Shown one piece after another: positions 39,160-46,823 of a stretch of DNA of 64,000 bases. Below the pieces are notes generated by a model. The model was not told where the DNA came from, did no database searches, and was given only the letters and a program-made list of their open reading frames with translations. The stretch is taken from the NCBI RefSeq assembly GCF_023702675.1, contig NZ_CP098478.1, positions 1,488,001 through 1,552,000 of the forward strand. The letters are read 5' to 3'. This DNA is from Acinetobacter sp. C26M (GTDB lineage Bacteria > Pseudomonadota > Gammaproteobacteria > Pseudomonadales > Moraxellaceae). The translations under genes were made by a program, and so were the position numbers. The number at the start of each line of letters is the position of its first letter. Positions within the stretch are counted from its first letter, which is position 1.

Positions 39160-40317
39160 TTAATCCAGTGGATTACCAATAATATTGCTAATAATCCCTT
39201 GCATGATATGTGAGCCTTGTTCCTGATATAGTGATTGATACCATTCTTGGGTCACTTCTGGATCTTTCATATGAGTGATATCACAACGTTTACGTGCTCT
39301 GAGTACCATTTCTTTGGATCGATCATTCCGTTTGTTTTGGTAGCGTTTTAAGGCATCATCTAAACCGAAGGTATTGATTTGCAGGGCACGGGCAAGGTAA
39401 ATCGCATCTTCCATCGCTTGGCAGCCGCCTTGTCCAATGTCTGGCGTGGTGCTATGTGCTGCATCACCTAACAATACCACTCGTCCTCTATAGAAATCCA
39501 TAAAAGGTTCAATATCATGGATTTCAACACGATTGGTTTTTTGTTGATCTAAACAGTCTATGAGTTTTTGTACAGGCTGACACCAACCCTGAAAATGTGC
39601 TTTTAGCTCTTGTTTATAATATTCACGATCATTTGTCAGTCCTGCAGCTAATGGCACATCGAAGAAAAAATAAAAACGATTTTGTGCAACAGGCATCAGT
39701 GATACCCGTTTTCCTTCACCAATATAAGTGGTCCATTGCAAAGCAGGGGCAATCTCTTCATCGACTTCAACAAGCCCATTCCAATTCACATAACCTGCAT
39801 AGCGACGTTCAACTTGATAGCCGAGCACAAATTTTCGAGTGAGAGAGTGTGTACCATCTGCACCAATCAATAGATCGGCTGTAATTTGAGAACCATCCTG
39901 AAAATGAATCGTGACATCATCTTGATGAGTTTCAATTTCAGTCATTTTCATGCCGAGTTTGATATCTTCCAAACCAAATTGCCGCATTAATAGTTGTTGT
40001 AAATCTGCTCGTGCAATAGGATAGGCACGTTGGCCAACTTCTTTATATAAAGGTGTTAAACTAAATTGGGTCATGGTTTGTTGGCTCAGTCCATCCATAT
40101 AAGCCAAAGATTCCATTTGTCCACCTAAAGCCTGAATTTGCTCGGTTAATCCCAGATAATTGAGGCACTTGACCCCATTTGACCAAAGTGAAATCGCTGC
40201 TCCAACAGGTAATATTTCGGCTGCTTGTTCGTAAATCGTGACCTGATGACCAAATTTTTTTAAAGCGATACCAGCAGTTAAACCGCCCATACCTGCACCT
40301 ACAATCGCAATATTCAT
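39160..40317 (-). CDS. hpxO: FAD-dependent urate hydroxylase
   Basis: 385-residue flavoprotein monooxygenase that oxidises urate to 5-hydroxyisourate with NADH and O2. The Rossmann motif [12 protein letters not shown] is at 4-15, the DG-type motif [10 protein letters not shown] near residue 155, and the second FAD motif [18 protein letters not shown] near residue 285. Strings [28 protein letters not shown] and ARKRCDITH agree with Klebsiella HpxO as I remember it, which sets it apart from generic salicylate hydroxylase-like enzymes. It has its own promoter region of 445 nt. Confidence 0.95.
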   Translation of the reverse strand: MNIAIVGAGMGGLTAGIALKKFGHQVTIYEQAAEILPVGAAISLWSNGVKCLNYLGLTEQIQALGGQMESLAYMDGLSQQTMTQFSLTPLYKEVGQRAYPIARADLQQLLMRQFGLEDIKLGMKMTEIETHQDDVTIHFQDGSQITADLLIGADGTHSLTRKFVLGYQVERRYAGYVNWNGLVEVDEEIAPALQWTTYIGEGKRVSLMPVAQNRFYFFFDVPLAAGLTNDREYYKQELKAHFQGWCQPVQKLIDCLDQQKTNRVEIHDIEPFMDFYRGRVVLLGDAAHSTTPDIGQGGCQAMEDAIYLARALQINTFGLDDALKRYQNKRNDRSKEMVLRARKRCDITHMKDPEVTQEWYQSLYQEQGSHIMQGIISNIIGNPLD

Positions 40318-40360
40318 TGTTCAGACCCTAAATATATAAATAAGTTTCTAAACAGTTCTA

Positions 40361-40377
40361 AGCGAGAAGTGTGCCAA
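40361..40377 (-). promoter_or_regulatory. Candidate sigma-54 promoter of hpxO
   Basis: Minus strand: TTGGCAC-N5-TCGCT. The -24 element is perfect, the -12 element has C for T, and GG to GC spacing is 10. Predicted start near 40350, 33 nt before the hpxO ATG. A perfect palindrome TGCTTTGA-N6-TCAAAGCA (40445-40466) is centred about 105 bp upstream, a suitable enhancer distance. Confidence 0.6.
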
Positions 40378-40395
40378 TTCTAATAACTGGTTTTA

Positions 40396-40408
40396 CTGGT
40401 CATACCAG
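40396..40408. promoter_or_regulatory. FadR-type GntR operator at hpxO
   Basis: CTGGT-CAT-ACCAG, a perfect palindrome with the same arms as the uraD site, about 50 bp upstream of the predicted hpxO start. Confidence 0.75.
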
Positions 40409-40628
40409 ATGTTTTGCTTTATTAAAAAGCAGAATTAGAAAGGTTGCTTTGATGTGGTTCAAAGCATGGGGCAAAGTGGTGCGTTAATAAAAGTTCAAGT
40501 TTTTAGCTAAAACAAATGTAAGATTTTTCTTCAACTAATGTGATTGTGAAAGGTTACCTATGTTTAAAGCACATCATAAATATTTTGCTTCGGTAGAATT
40601 TAAAACGATAATTTTTTACCTTACTTTT

Positions 40629-40714
40629 GAAGGATCAAAAGTAACAAAAATCCTTTGTTTAGCTGATGGTACTTCCCTGATACCACAGCTAAACAGGCGG
40701 TATCCATGCCGCCA
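40629..40714. repeat. Structured intergenic element, copy B
   Basis: GAAGGAT...ATCCTT, then stem 2 GTTTAGCTG-A-TGGTA (40657-40671), loop CTTCCCTGA, TACCA-CAGCTAAAC (40681-40694). Stem 3 is GGCGGTAT-cc-ATGCCGCC (40696-40713), then TCAC-gata-GTGA. Architecture, bulged A, loop and flanks match copy A at 22024-22125, while the stem 2 sequence is different. Lies between gntR and hpxO. Confidence 0.75.
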
Positions 40715-40762
40715 GTCACGATAGTGAATAGATGCTTATATTCAAATTAAATAAGGGACTTT

Positions 40763-41476
40763 TTAAACATTCTCATGTCGAGAAAAGTACACACCCGCCC
40801 GTTGCGCAGCCCCAATAATATGCGCTTGCATGGCTTTTTCTGCCGCTGCAGCATCTTGTTTAAATAAGGCTTGTAGAATGACTTCATGTTCCTGAATGGT
40901 TTTAAATGCCAAATTAGGTTGTAGGAAAGGCAGAATTTGACTCTTTTTGATCCATTCAGTATGCATTTTAAGTGTCTGAATAATAGATTGATTATGGCTT
41001 AATAGGATAATGTGCTGATGAAAAGCATAATCAGCTTCAGAAGCTGCTTGCCAATTCTGTTCTTGAATTGCACTAGTGAGTGCTTGATGATGTTGTTCTA
41101 AGATAGATTTATCTTGTGCGGTTAAATATTCACAGGCGAGCAGTGCACAAAAGCCTTCCAGTACATAACGTAATTGGTAGAAATCCTTGAGTGAAATTCG
41201 ATGCTCACCATCCCATTGTTCTGCCGCTTGGCTATGCTGTGAAATAACGTAAACACCTTTACCAGCCTTGATTTCTAACAGACCTAAGGCTGCAAGACGG
41301 GTTAATGCTTCACGTAAAGAAGCACGGCTGATTCCTAATTGAAGAGCAAGATCACGTTGTGATGGTAAGGCAGAACCGACTGCATAAGTATTTTGTTGAA
41401 TGCGTTGATGAATTACTTCCACCGCTTGCTCAGTCACCTGAGATGATTTTCCATTGAGCATCGCTTGTGGACTCAT
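40763..41476 (-). CDS. GntR-family (FadR subfamily) regulator of purine catabolism
   Basis: 237-residue regulator. N-terminal winged helix (about 15-80) has VGSALPSQRDLALQLGISRASLREAL. A C-terminal all-helical FCD domain (about 90-230) has metal-binding-type His/Asp in ASEADYAFHQHIILLSHN and the later EHEVILQAL. ATG 41476 is chosen because AAGGTG lies 8 nt upstream; two in-frame TTG codons precede it. It is divergent from alc and upstream of hpxO. The three TGGT-N3-ACCA palindromes at uraD, hpxO and alc fit its subfamily, so it is the likely local repressor. An effector such as allantoin or urate is not visible. Confidence 0.88.
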   Translation of the reverse strand: MSPQAMLNGKSSQVTEQAVEVIHQRIQQNTYAVGSALPSQRDLALQLGISRASLREALTRLAALGLLEIKAGKGVYVISQHSQAAEQWDGEHRISLKDFYQLRYVLEGFCALLACEYLTAQDKSILEQHHQALTSAIQEQNWQAASEADYAFHQHIILLSHNQSIIQTLKMHTEWIKKSQILPFLQPNLAFKTIQEHEVILQALFKQDAAAAEKAMQAHIIGAAQRAGVYFSRHENV

Positions 41477-41575
41477 CAACAACGCACCTTAAATATAAAA
41501 ATAAACAGTTTGATTCTACACAAAATTTATCTTTGTGTTGGTGTTCTTGATTGAAAATCGCTATATTTTTGACAA

Positions 41576-41588
41576 CAGGTCAGACCAG
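41576..41588. promoter_or_regulatory. FadR-type GntR operator between gntR and alc
   Basis: CAGGT-CAG-ACCAG, one mismatch from a perfect palindrome, fitting TNGTNNNACNA except for the first arm base. It abuts the -24 element of alc and also lies in the gntR upstream region. Confidence 0.65.
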
Positions 41589-41605
41589 TTGGACTGGATC
41601 TTGCA
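41589..41605 (+). promoter_or_regulatory. Candidate sigma-54 promoter of alc
   Basis: TTGGACT-N5-TTGCA. GG and GC are spaced by 10 and the -12 element is perfect, but the -24 element lacks the CAC. Predicted start near 41616, 25 nt before the ATG. An inverted repeat ACACAAA-N7-TTTGTGT at 41518-41538 is centred near -88. Confidence 0.5.
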
Positions 41606-41640
41606 TAATAGAATAGAAATGAAATTTTCAGGAATGATCA

Positions 41641-42645
41641 ATGACAGTGCATATTGCTAAAAGCATAGCCTTACCTAACCATTTTCAAAGCCTAACCAAT
41701 CTTGCGGATGCCAGAATTGGTGCAGGTATCGTGAGTTGTTCCGATGAGTTTTTTGCAGAAGCTGTAAGAATGTTGCAAAGCACACCCGCTCAATTCATCG
41801 AAGGAAAATATGATGATCACGGCAAATGGATGGATGGTTGGGAAACACGGCGCAAGCGTGAAGCAGGTTATGACTGGTGTATTGTTCGTTTAGGTGTGAC
41901 AGGGGTTGTATCAGGATTTGATATTGATACCTCATTCTTTACAGGCAATTATCCAGCATCTGCTTCCATTAAGGGCTGTTATGCGCCAGATGATCAATTG
42001 GAAGGTATAACATGGACGACATTATTAGAAAATACCGTTCTATCTCCAGATCAGCATCATTTTTTTGATTGCTCAGCACAGAAAATTACTCATATTCGGA
42101 TCAATATTTTCCCTGATGGTGGTATCGCCCGTTTACGTGTGTATGGCCGTGTGGTGCTCGAAAATATTGATACAACTCAGCAGATGGATTTAATTGGTTT
42201 AAAAAATGGCGGGCGTATTGTGGCCTTTAGTGATGCGCATTTCGGCCATCCGAATAATTTGCTTAGTCCTCATCGCGGTTTAAACATGGGCGATGGTTGG
42301 GAGACAAAACGCCGCCGTGCACCAGGCTTTGATTGGTGCATTATTGCTTTAGGACAAACAGGGCAGATTGAAAAAATTGAAGTGGATACTGCTTACTTTA
42401 AAGGCAATTTTCCTGCATTTTGTTCGATTCAAGCCGCTTATGTTGAAGATGCAACCGATGCGCAGCTTATTCCACAGAGTATGTTCTGGCCCTTTTTATT
42501 GGAGCAGCAGCCTTTGACCATGGACAATATTCATGAGTATGTTGCGGAAGTACTTCAACATCAAAAAGTGAATTATATCCGTGTCAATATGATTCCTGAT
42601 GGTGGGATTAGTCGGATTCGTTTATGGGGGAAAGTGGTTAAGTAA
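41641..42645 (+). CDS. alc: Allantoicase
   Basis: 334-residue enzyme that splits allantoate into ureidoglycolate and urea. It is built of two homologous galactose-binding-like halves: GWETRRKREAGYDWCIVRLG near residue 64 and GWETKRRRAPGFDWCIIALG near residue 219. Each half ends in IRINIFPDGGIARLRVYG or IRVNMIPDGGISRIRLWG. ATG 41641 follows AGGA. It works between PuuE (which makes allantoate) and AllA, the next gene. Confidence 0.96.
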   Translation: MTVHIAKSIALPNHFQSLTNLADARIGAGIVSCSDEFFAEAVRMLQSTPAQFIEGKYDDHGKWMDGWETRRKREAGYDWCIVRLGVTGVVSGFDIDTSFFTGNYPASASIKGCYAPDDQLEGITWTTLLENTVLSPDQHHFFDCSAQKITHIRINIFPDGGIARLRVYGRVVLENIDTTQQMDLIGLKNGGRIVAFSDAHFGHPNNLLSPHRGLNMGDGWETKRRRAPGFDWCIIALGQTGQIEKIEVDTAYFKGNFPAFCSIQAAYVEDATDAQLIPQSMFWPFLLEQQPLTMDNIHEYVAEVLQHQKVNYIRVNMIPDGGISRIRLWGKVVK

Positions 42646-42712
42646 TTTCTCATGAGTGAATAGCCTCATTGTGATTCAATGGGGCTGATAAGAAATGGAA
42701 GAGAATAAACAT

Positions 42713-43249
42713 ATGCATGAAAAAAATATTGAAATTCGACCTTTAACTCAAGATAGCTTTGCACCATTTGGCGATGTGATTGAAAAGTGTGGCAAAGACT
42801 TTATCCCAATTAATCAGGGGCTCACTGAACGTTATCATGCGCTTTCTTTGGCACAGATTTCAGGAGATCAGGCCGCAGTTGGGATGAGTATTTTTCATAA
42901 TCTGTTTGCAACATCGGTTCCATTTCAGATTGAGATGCTAGAACGACATCCTCACGGTTCACAGTCCTTTATTCCGCTGCAACAACAGAAATTTATTATT
43001 GTTGTGGCACTGCCGTTTGATCAAACACGACCTGATGAGCAGCGAATTTATGCTTTTATCAGCAATGGGCAGCAGGGAATCAGTTACCATCAAGGGGTAT
43101 GGCACCATCCTTTAATTACCTTAGAGGCAAACAGTGATTTTCTCGTGGTTGATCGGATTGGTGGTGGCAGTAATTGTGATGTCCATCATTTATCTCAACC
43201 GTGCTGGATCACTGAGGCTTTAGTGCAGTCAGAGATTGTGAATCTCTGA
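42713..43249 (+). CDS. allA: Ureidoglycolate lyase
   Basis: 178-residue cupin-fold lyase, releasing glyoxylate and urea from ureidoglycolate. Family strings: ERHPHGSQSFIP near residue 83, RIYAFISNGQQGISYHQGVWHHPL near residue 111 (broken, with the His of GVWHHP) and a C-terminal NCDVHHL. Start: ATG 42713 is preferred because GGAAGAG lies 9 nt upstream; an in-frame ATG at 42695 would add six residues. It completes the urate-to-glyoxylate route in this window. Confidence 0.93.
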   Translation: MHEKNIEIRPLTQDSFAPFGDVIEKCGKDFIPINQGLTERYHALSLAQISGDQAAVGMSIFHNLFATSVPFQIEMLERHPHGSQSFIPLQQQKFIIVVALPFDQTRPDEQRIYAFISNGQQGISYHQGVWHHPLITLEANSDFLVVDRIGGGSNCDVHHLSQPCWITEALVQSEIVNL

Positions 43250-43263
43250 CTGACTTAGTAGTT

Positions 43264-44277
43264 TTAGTATTTCCCTTTAAAATTCGCACTAATTCGTTGT
43301 TTTAAATATTCTTTGGCTGTGATTGCTGGATATTTCTGTTGTGGACTTTCAATCAGCACATCTTCATTGGCTTGACAGAAGAACGCCAGACTATAACGAG
43401 CCCCTTGATACTCATTGGCTTCTGGATTTTTGACACGATGGAAATTAGAAGGTAATTGATCATCACTCCAACGCATCAGCATATCGCCAATATTACAGGT
43501 GATTACATCATCACGTGGTTCGATACTGGTCCATTGTTGTTGTTCCATATCCTTACCAGGGCAAACTTGCAGACCACCTTGACCTTTACGTTGGAACAAT
43601 AAGGTCAAACAATCAAAATCGGTATGTGCACCTGCACGCCATAGGCCTAATTGATCTTTTAAAGTAGGATCAATGGCATAGTAGTGCAACATTCTTAAGG
43701 TACTTTGATAGCTTTCTTGTTCAGGATCATGGGCAAGGCTAAAGAAATTATCTGTAAAGCCCAGTTTATAGGCAAAACAAGAGAGTATTTTCATACCGAC
43801 TTGCCAACAGGCATGTTCAAACTCCAGCATAGTATTTTTAAAGTCAGGCAGCTCTTGTTCGGTCGGATAAAGCCCCTCCATTCGTGGGCGGGTAATTTGA
43901 TAGGATTCTTTTTGGTCTGGGGTACTGGTCGATGGACGAACCTGAGCTTTACTTTCCCAGCCTGCATTTCGATTAAGTGGGTAGCGTGCTTTGACAGGTT
44001 CAGGCAGAGAAAAAAACTGTTGTGTCATGTCAAATGCAGTTTGGATTTGCTCAATTGGGATACCATGATGCGAGACTTGAAAAAAGCCAATATCAGTTGC
44101 AGCGGCCCAAAGCTGCTCGGCTATTTCATACTTACGTTGTTCGAAGTCAGATAAATCAATCACCCGAACTTCGCGTTCAAAGGTTTCTTGACCCAAAGCT
44201 CCCATACGAGCTTCTTTTTGTAGTTCTTCTAAGCTGTAGTCATTTTCAGCTAATGCAGTCACGTTGGCGCTATTCAT
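43264..44277 (-). CDS. Isopenicillin-N-synthase-like 2OG-Fe(II) oxygenase
   Basis: 337-residue dioxygenase of the 2-oxoglutarate/Fe(II) superfamily, cytoplasmic. An N-terminal DIOX_N region (VIDLSDFEQRK, DIGFFQVSHHGIP) is followed by the double-stranded beta-helix. Iron ligands are H and D of GAHTDFDCLTLLF and the His of NFHRVKNP; the 2OG-binding Arg-Ser is in ARYSLAFF. The frame stays open to 44421, but ATG 44277 has GATGAGG 8 nt upstream, and the extra N-terminus looks non-homologous. It is convergent with allA. The substrate is unknown; its place between allA and the deaminase/ABC operon suggests a purine or purine-derived compound. Confidence 0.85.
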   Translation of the reverse strand: MNSANVTALAENDYSLEELQKEARMGALGQETFEREVRVIDLSDFEQRKYEIAEQLWAAATDIGFFQVSHHGIPIEQIQTAFDMTQQFFSLPEPVKARYPLNRNAGWESKAQVRPSTSTPDQKESYQITRPRMEGLYPTEQELPDFKNTMLEFEHACWQVGMKILSCFAYKLGFTDNFFSLAHDPEQESYQSTLRMLHYYAIDPTLKDQLGLWRAGAHTDFDCLTLLFQRKGQGGLQVCPGKDMEQQQWTSIEPRDDVITCNIGDMLMRWSDDQLPSNFHRVKNPEANEYQGARYSLAFFCQANEDVLIESPQQKYPAITAKEYLKQRISANFKGKY

Positions 44278-44475
44278 ATTTTCAACCTCATCTTTTGGAT
44301 AAACCGTGACCCAATCAAATAGATTGAAAGAGACGGGGTCACATTCAAAAAAGAGCTGCACTTGTTCCATAAGAGAAAGCTTTATAAAAAAGTGAGCTGA
44401 TTTCTGAGCAATGACCCACACAGCAGTTGATGTAACTGACTATGCTGAACGCTTCTACTCTGACATAAAGTCATA

Positions 44476-44492
44476 AGCATTTTTTATACCAG
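44476..44492 (-). promoter_or_regulatory. Weak sigma-54-like element upstream of the 2OG oxygenase
   Basis: Minus strand: CTGGTAT-N5-ATGCT. Only the GG, the GC and their 10-nt spacing fit; both half elements deviate. Listed because the neighbouring purine genes have better matches. Confidence 0.3.
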
Positions 44493-44583
44493 TTTATAGA
44501 TGAATGAAAATGAACGAATACACAGATAAATTCTAAGGTTCACAAATAGTTTTCTTGCTATCAGCGTACAAATGATTCATTTC

Positions 44584-44643
44584 TGCGCATAAGTTTGTTT
44601 TAAAACAGTGCACTTAATATTCGATTTTATTTTTGATTGCGCA
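44584..44643. promoter_or_regulatory. Three short palindromes at enhancer distance from the ABC operon
   Basis: TGCGCA (44584-44589), GTGCAC (44608-44613) and TGCGCA (44638-44643). They lie about 180, 156 and 126 bp upstream of the predicted start at 44766, where sigma-54 activators usually bind. They share TGC/GCA arms with NtrC half-sites but not the full NtrC spacing. Confidence 0.35.
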
Positions 44644-44738
44644 CAAAATTGAATAATCGATCTAGATGCTTTAGCTAAGAACGAGTAAAAATAAATCCAA
44701 CCTAGATTTTGCCGATAAAAAATATGATGAAATCAATC

Positions 44739-44755
44739 TTGGCACAGAGCTTGCT
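44739..44755 (+). promoter_or_regulatory. Sigma-54 promoter of the ABC transporter/deaminase operon
   Basis: TTGGCAC-AGAGC-TTGCT: full match to both -24 and -12 elements with correct spacing. The predicted transcript start, 12 nt after the -12 C, is about 44766. That coincides with the first paired base of the RNA element described next. Confidence 0.8.
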
Positions 44756-44764
44756 AAATCATTA

Positions 44765-44815
44765 CTGAGTATAAGCGGTCAGTGTGTTGCGAACACACGG
44801 GACATTGCTCTACAG
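44765..44815 (+). ncRNA. Candidate NMT1-motif (xanthine-I) riboswitch
   Basis: Two short stems around an asymmetric internal loop. P1 is CTGAG with CTCtaCAG; the 5' loop is TATAAGCGGTCA; P2 is GTGTGTT-gcg-AACACAC; the 3' loop is GGGACATTG. The element of about 50 nt is the size and shape of the NMT1 RNA, later shown to sense xanthine and urate. That class is named for its association with NMT1/THI5-like binding proteins, which is what the downstream gene encodes. I am matching shape, size and context from memory, not an alignment. A hairpin ACAGC-gttt-GCTGT (44812-44825) competes with the 3' side of P1. Confidence 0.6.
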
Positions 44816-44892
44816 CGTTTGCTGTTCCTCTTTTGGGGACAAAGCCAATTGATTTGGTTTTGAGAGAAATGTGTAACTTATACATTGATTAA

Positions 44893-44937
44893 ACCCCTAA
44901 AAAGAATAGCAAGATGAATCCATACAGATTTAGGGGT
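44893..44937 (+). promoter_or_regulatory. RBS-sequestering hairpin before the ABC binding-protein gene
   Basis: ACCCCTAAA (44893-44901) pairs perfectly with TTTAGGGGT (44929-44937). The 3' arm contains the Shine-Dalgarno TAGGGG, 8 nt before the ATG. Upstream, TTTTGGGG (44831-44838) can pair with CCCCtAAAA of the 5' arm and would free the RBS. Confidence 0.65.
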
Positions 44938-44944
44938 CTTACTT

Positions 44945-45937
44945 ATGAATATTCAGCACTATGTAGGCAAAGGGCGACGTACTGTTATCGCAAGCACGTT
45001 ATTGGGTTTAGGAATACTTCTTAGTTCAACCAGTGATGCAGCCGATAAACTTGTTTTACAAACCACATGGTTTGCACAAGCCGAGCAAGGGGGATATTAC
45101 CAAGCACTGGCACAAGGAATTTATAAAAAATACGGACTCGATGTCGATATTAAAATTGGTGGGCCACAGGTCAATAATATGACCTTATTATTATCAAAAC
45201 GTGCCGATATTATTATTAATTATGACCTACAGGTTCTAAAAGGCATCGAAAGCAACTTTCCCATCAAAGCGGTGGCAGCTCCATTCCAGTTTGATCCACA
45301 AGGTGTTTTAACCCACAGCGATGTAAAGTCTTTGGCCGATCTCAAAGGTAAAACCATTCTGGTCTCGACCAGCGGACAAGCAAGCTGGTGGCCTTGGTTA
45401 AAAGGCAAATATAAATTAGATGCTGCACAGGCACGCCCTTATACCTTCAATATGCAGCCATTCTTAGCAGGCAAAAATGTCGTCCAGCAAGCCTATGCCA
45501 CCTCAGAAGTCTTTCAGGCGAAAAAAGCTGAGCCATCGAGCAATTTCTTTCTATTTGCTGATGCGGGTTACCCTGCTTATGGCGGCATTTTAGTCACACG
45601 TAATGATGTCATTCAAAATAAACCTGATGTGCTGCGCCGTTTTGTCCAAGCGTCGATGGAGGGATGGAAAAACTATTTGGCTGATCCACGCTTGGGCAAT
45701 AGCATCATTAAAAAAGAAAACCCGAATATGAATGATGAATTGCTGACTTTTGCAGTGGGGCAAATGCGAAAATTGAAATTGATTGATGGTGGTGATGCCA
45801 AGACCCAAGGCATTGGTGTTATGACGGATGCGCGTTGGAAAGCAACGCGAGATTTTATGGTGAACGCAGGCTTACTCAAAGCTCAAACCAATTGGAAAAC
45901 CGCTTATACCACGCAGTTTGTTAAAGCTAGCAAATAA
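44945..45937 (+). CDS. ABC transporter substrate-binding protein, NMT1/THI5-like
   Basis: 330-residue periplasmic binding protein. The signal peptide covers about 1-32 (positively charged start, then STLLGLGILLSS, cleavage near SDA). Mature fold of the SsuA/THI5 type: LQTTWFAQAEQGGYYQALAQG near its start, DLKGKTILVSTSG and later GGILVTRNDVI. Family members bind flat ring compounds such as thiamin precursors and purines. With the deaminase at the operon end, a purine is the likely ligand. The long leader carries a riboswitch-like element. Confidence 0.9.
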   Translation: MNIQHYVGKGRRTVIASTLLGLGILLSSTSDAADKLVLQTTWFAQAEQGGYYQALAQGIYKKYGLDVDIKIGGPQVNNMTLLLSKRADIIINYDLQVLKGIESNFPIKAVAAPFQFDPQGVLTHSDVKSLADLKGKTILVSTSGQASWWPWLKGKYKLDAAQARPYTFNMQPFLAGKNVVQQAYATSEVFQAKKAEPSSNFFLFADAGYPAYGGILVTRNDVIQNKPDVLRRFVQASMEGWKNYLADPRLGNSIIKKENPNMNDELLTFAVGQMRKLKLIDGGDAKTQGIGVMTDARWKATRDFMVNAGLLKAQTNWKTAYTTQFVKASK

Positions 45938-46001
45938 TCATAGCTCTAAATCATAGTTGAAGGGTTAACAAAATAGCGCATTTGCATCAAGGGGAAACCA
46001 C

Positions 46002-46823
46002 ATGAATTCTGCTTTATCAATTGAGATACCAATACAAGAATCTTCGAACTTTATTACGCCAATGATCATGGCCAGAGGGGTTGAAAAAACCTATCCCAAT
46101 GGCACCAATGCCTTACAACGACTGGATTTAAATATTGCACGCGGTGAGATTATTTCATTACTGGGACCATCAGGTTGCGGTAAAAGTACCTTGCTGAAAA
46201 TGTTTGCCGATCTGGAACAACCTTCTGCTGGGTTAGTACGCTGGAATGGTAAAGCTGATATTCAATCACAATGCAAAATGGCCATGGTGTTTCAGGAAGC
46301 CACGCTGATGCCGTGGGCCAATATCGAGGACAATGTACGCTTACCTTTGGATTTGCAGCATATTGCCAAATCAACCAGTACGCCCAAAGTCCAAGCTGCT
46401 TTAAAAGCCGTTGGTTTAGAAAAATTCAGCACAGCTTATCCACGTGAACTTTCAGGCGGCATGCAAATGCGTGCCTCATTGGCCAGAGCCTTAGTGACAG
46501 AACCTGATCTATTGTTGATGGATGAACCCTTTGGTGCATTAGATGAGTTTAGCCGCCATAAACTGGATAGTGATATTCGTCAATTATGGTCAGAACGAGA
46601 TCTTACAGTGGTGTTTGTCACACATAGTATTTATGAAGCGGTGTATTTATCTTCGCGCGTCATTGTGATGGGCGCACGGCCAGGGCAGGTGGTGGCGGAT
46701 CTGAAGATTAAAGGACCATACCAACGTGATGAGTCTTTCCGAAGCTCAGACATCTTTATTCAACAATGTTCGCATCTATCGCAATTATTGGTTGAAGCGA
46801 GTGGAGGGCATGCTCATGATTAA
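46002..46823 (+). CDS. ABC transporter ATP-binding protein
   Basis: 273-residue ATPase of the nitrate/sulfonate/taurine importer class. Walker A GPSGCGKST near residue 57, Q-loop in MVFQEATLMPW, signature LSGGMQMR near residue 150, Walker B LLLMDEPFGALDE near residue 169, and the H-loop VFVTHS. Preceded by AAGGGGAAA as RBS. It overlaps the permease gene by 8 nt and energises the same importer. Confidence 0.93.
   Translation: MNSALSIEIPIQESSNFITPMIMARGVEKTYPNGTNALQRLDLNIARGEIISLLGPSGCGKSTLLKMFADLEQPSAGLVRWNGKADIQSQCKMAMVFQEATLMPWANIEDNVRLPLDLQHIAKSTSTPKVQAALKAVGLEKFSTAYPRELSGGMQMRASLARALVTEPDLLLMDEPFGALDEFSRHKLDSDIRQLWSERDLTVVFVTHSIYEAVYLSSRVIVMGARPGQVVADLKIKGPYQRDESFRSSDIFIQQCSHLSQLLVEASGGHAHD

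Noticed and set aside
44584..44643. Canonical NtrC binding sites
   Set aside because: Half-sites resemble TGCAC but the NtrC dyad spacing is absent, so they are listed only as unassigned palindromes.
44914..45024. 36-codon frame from ATG 44914 overlapping the binding-protein start
   Set aside because: No good RBS, and it lies in the loop of the RBS hairpin. Leader-peptide control is possible but unsupported.
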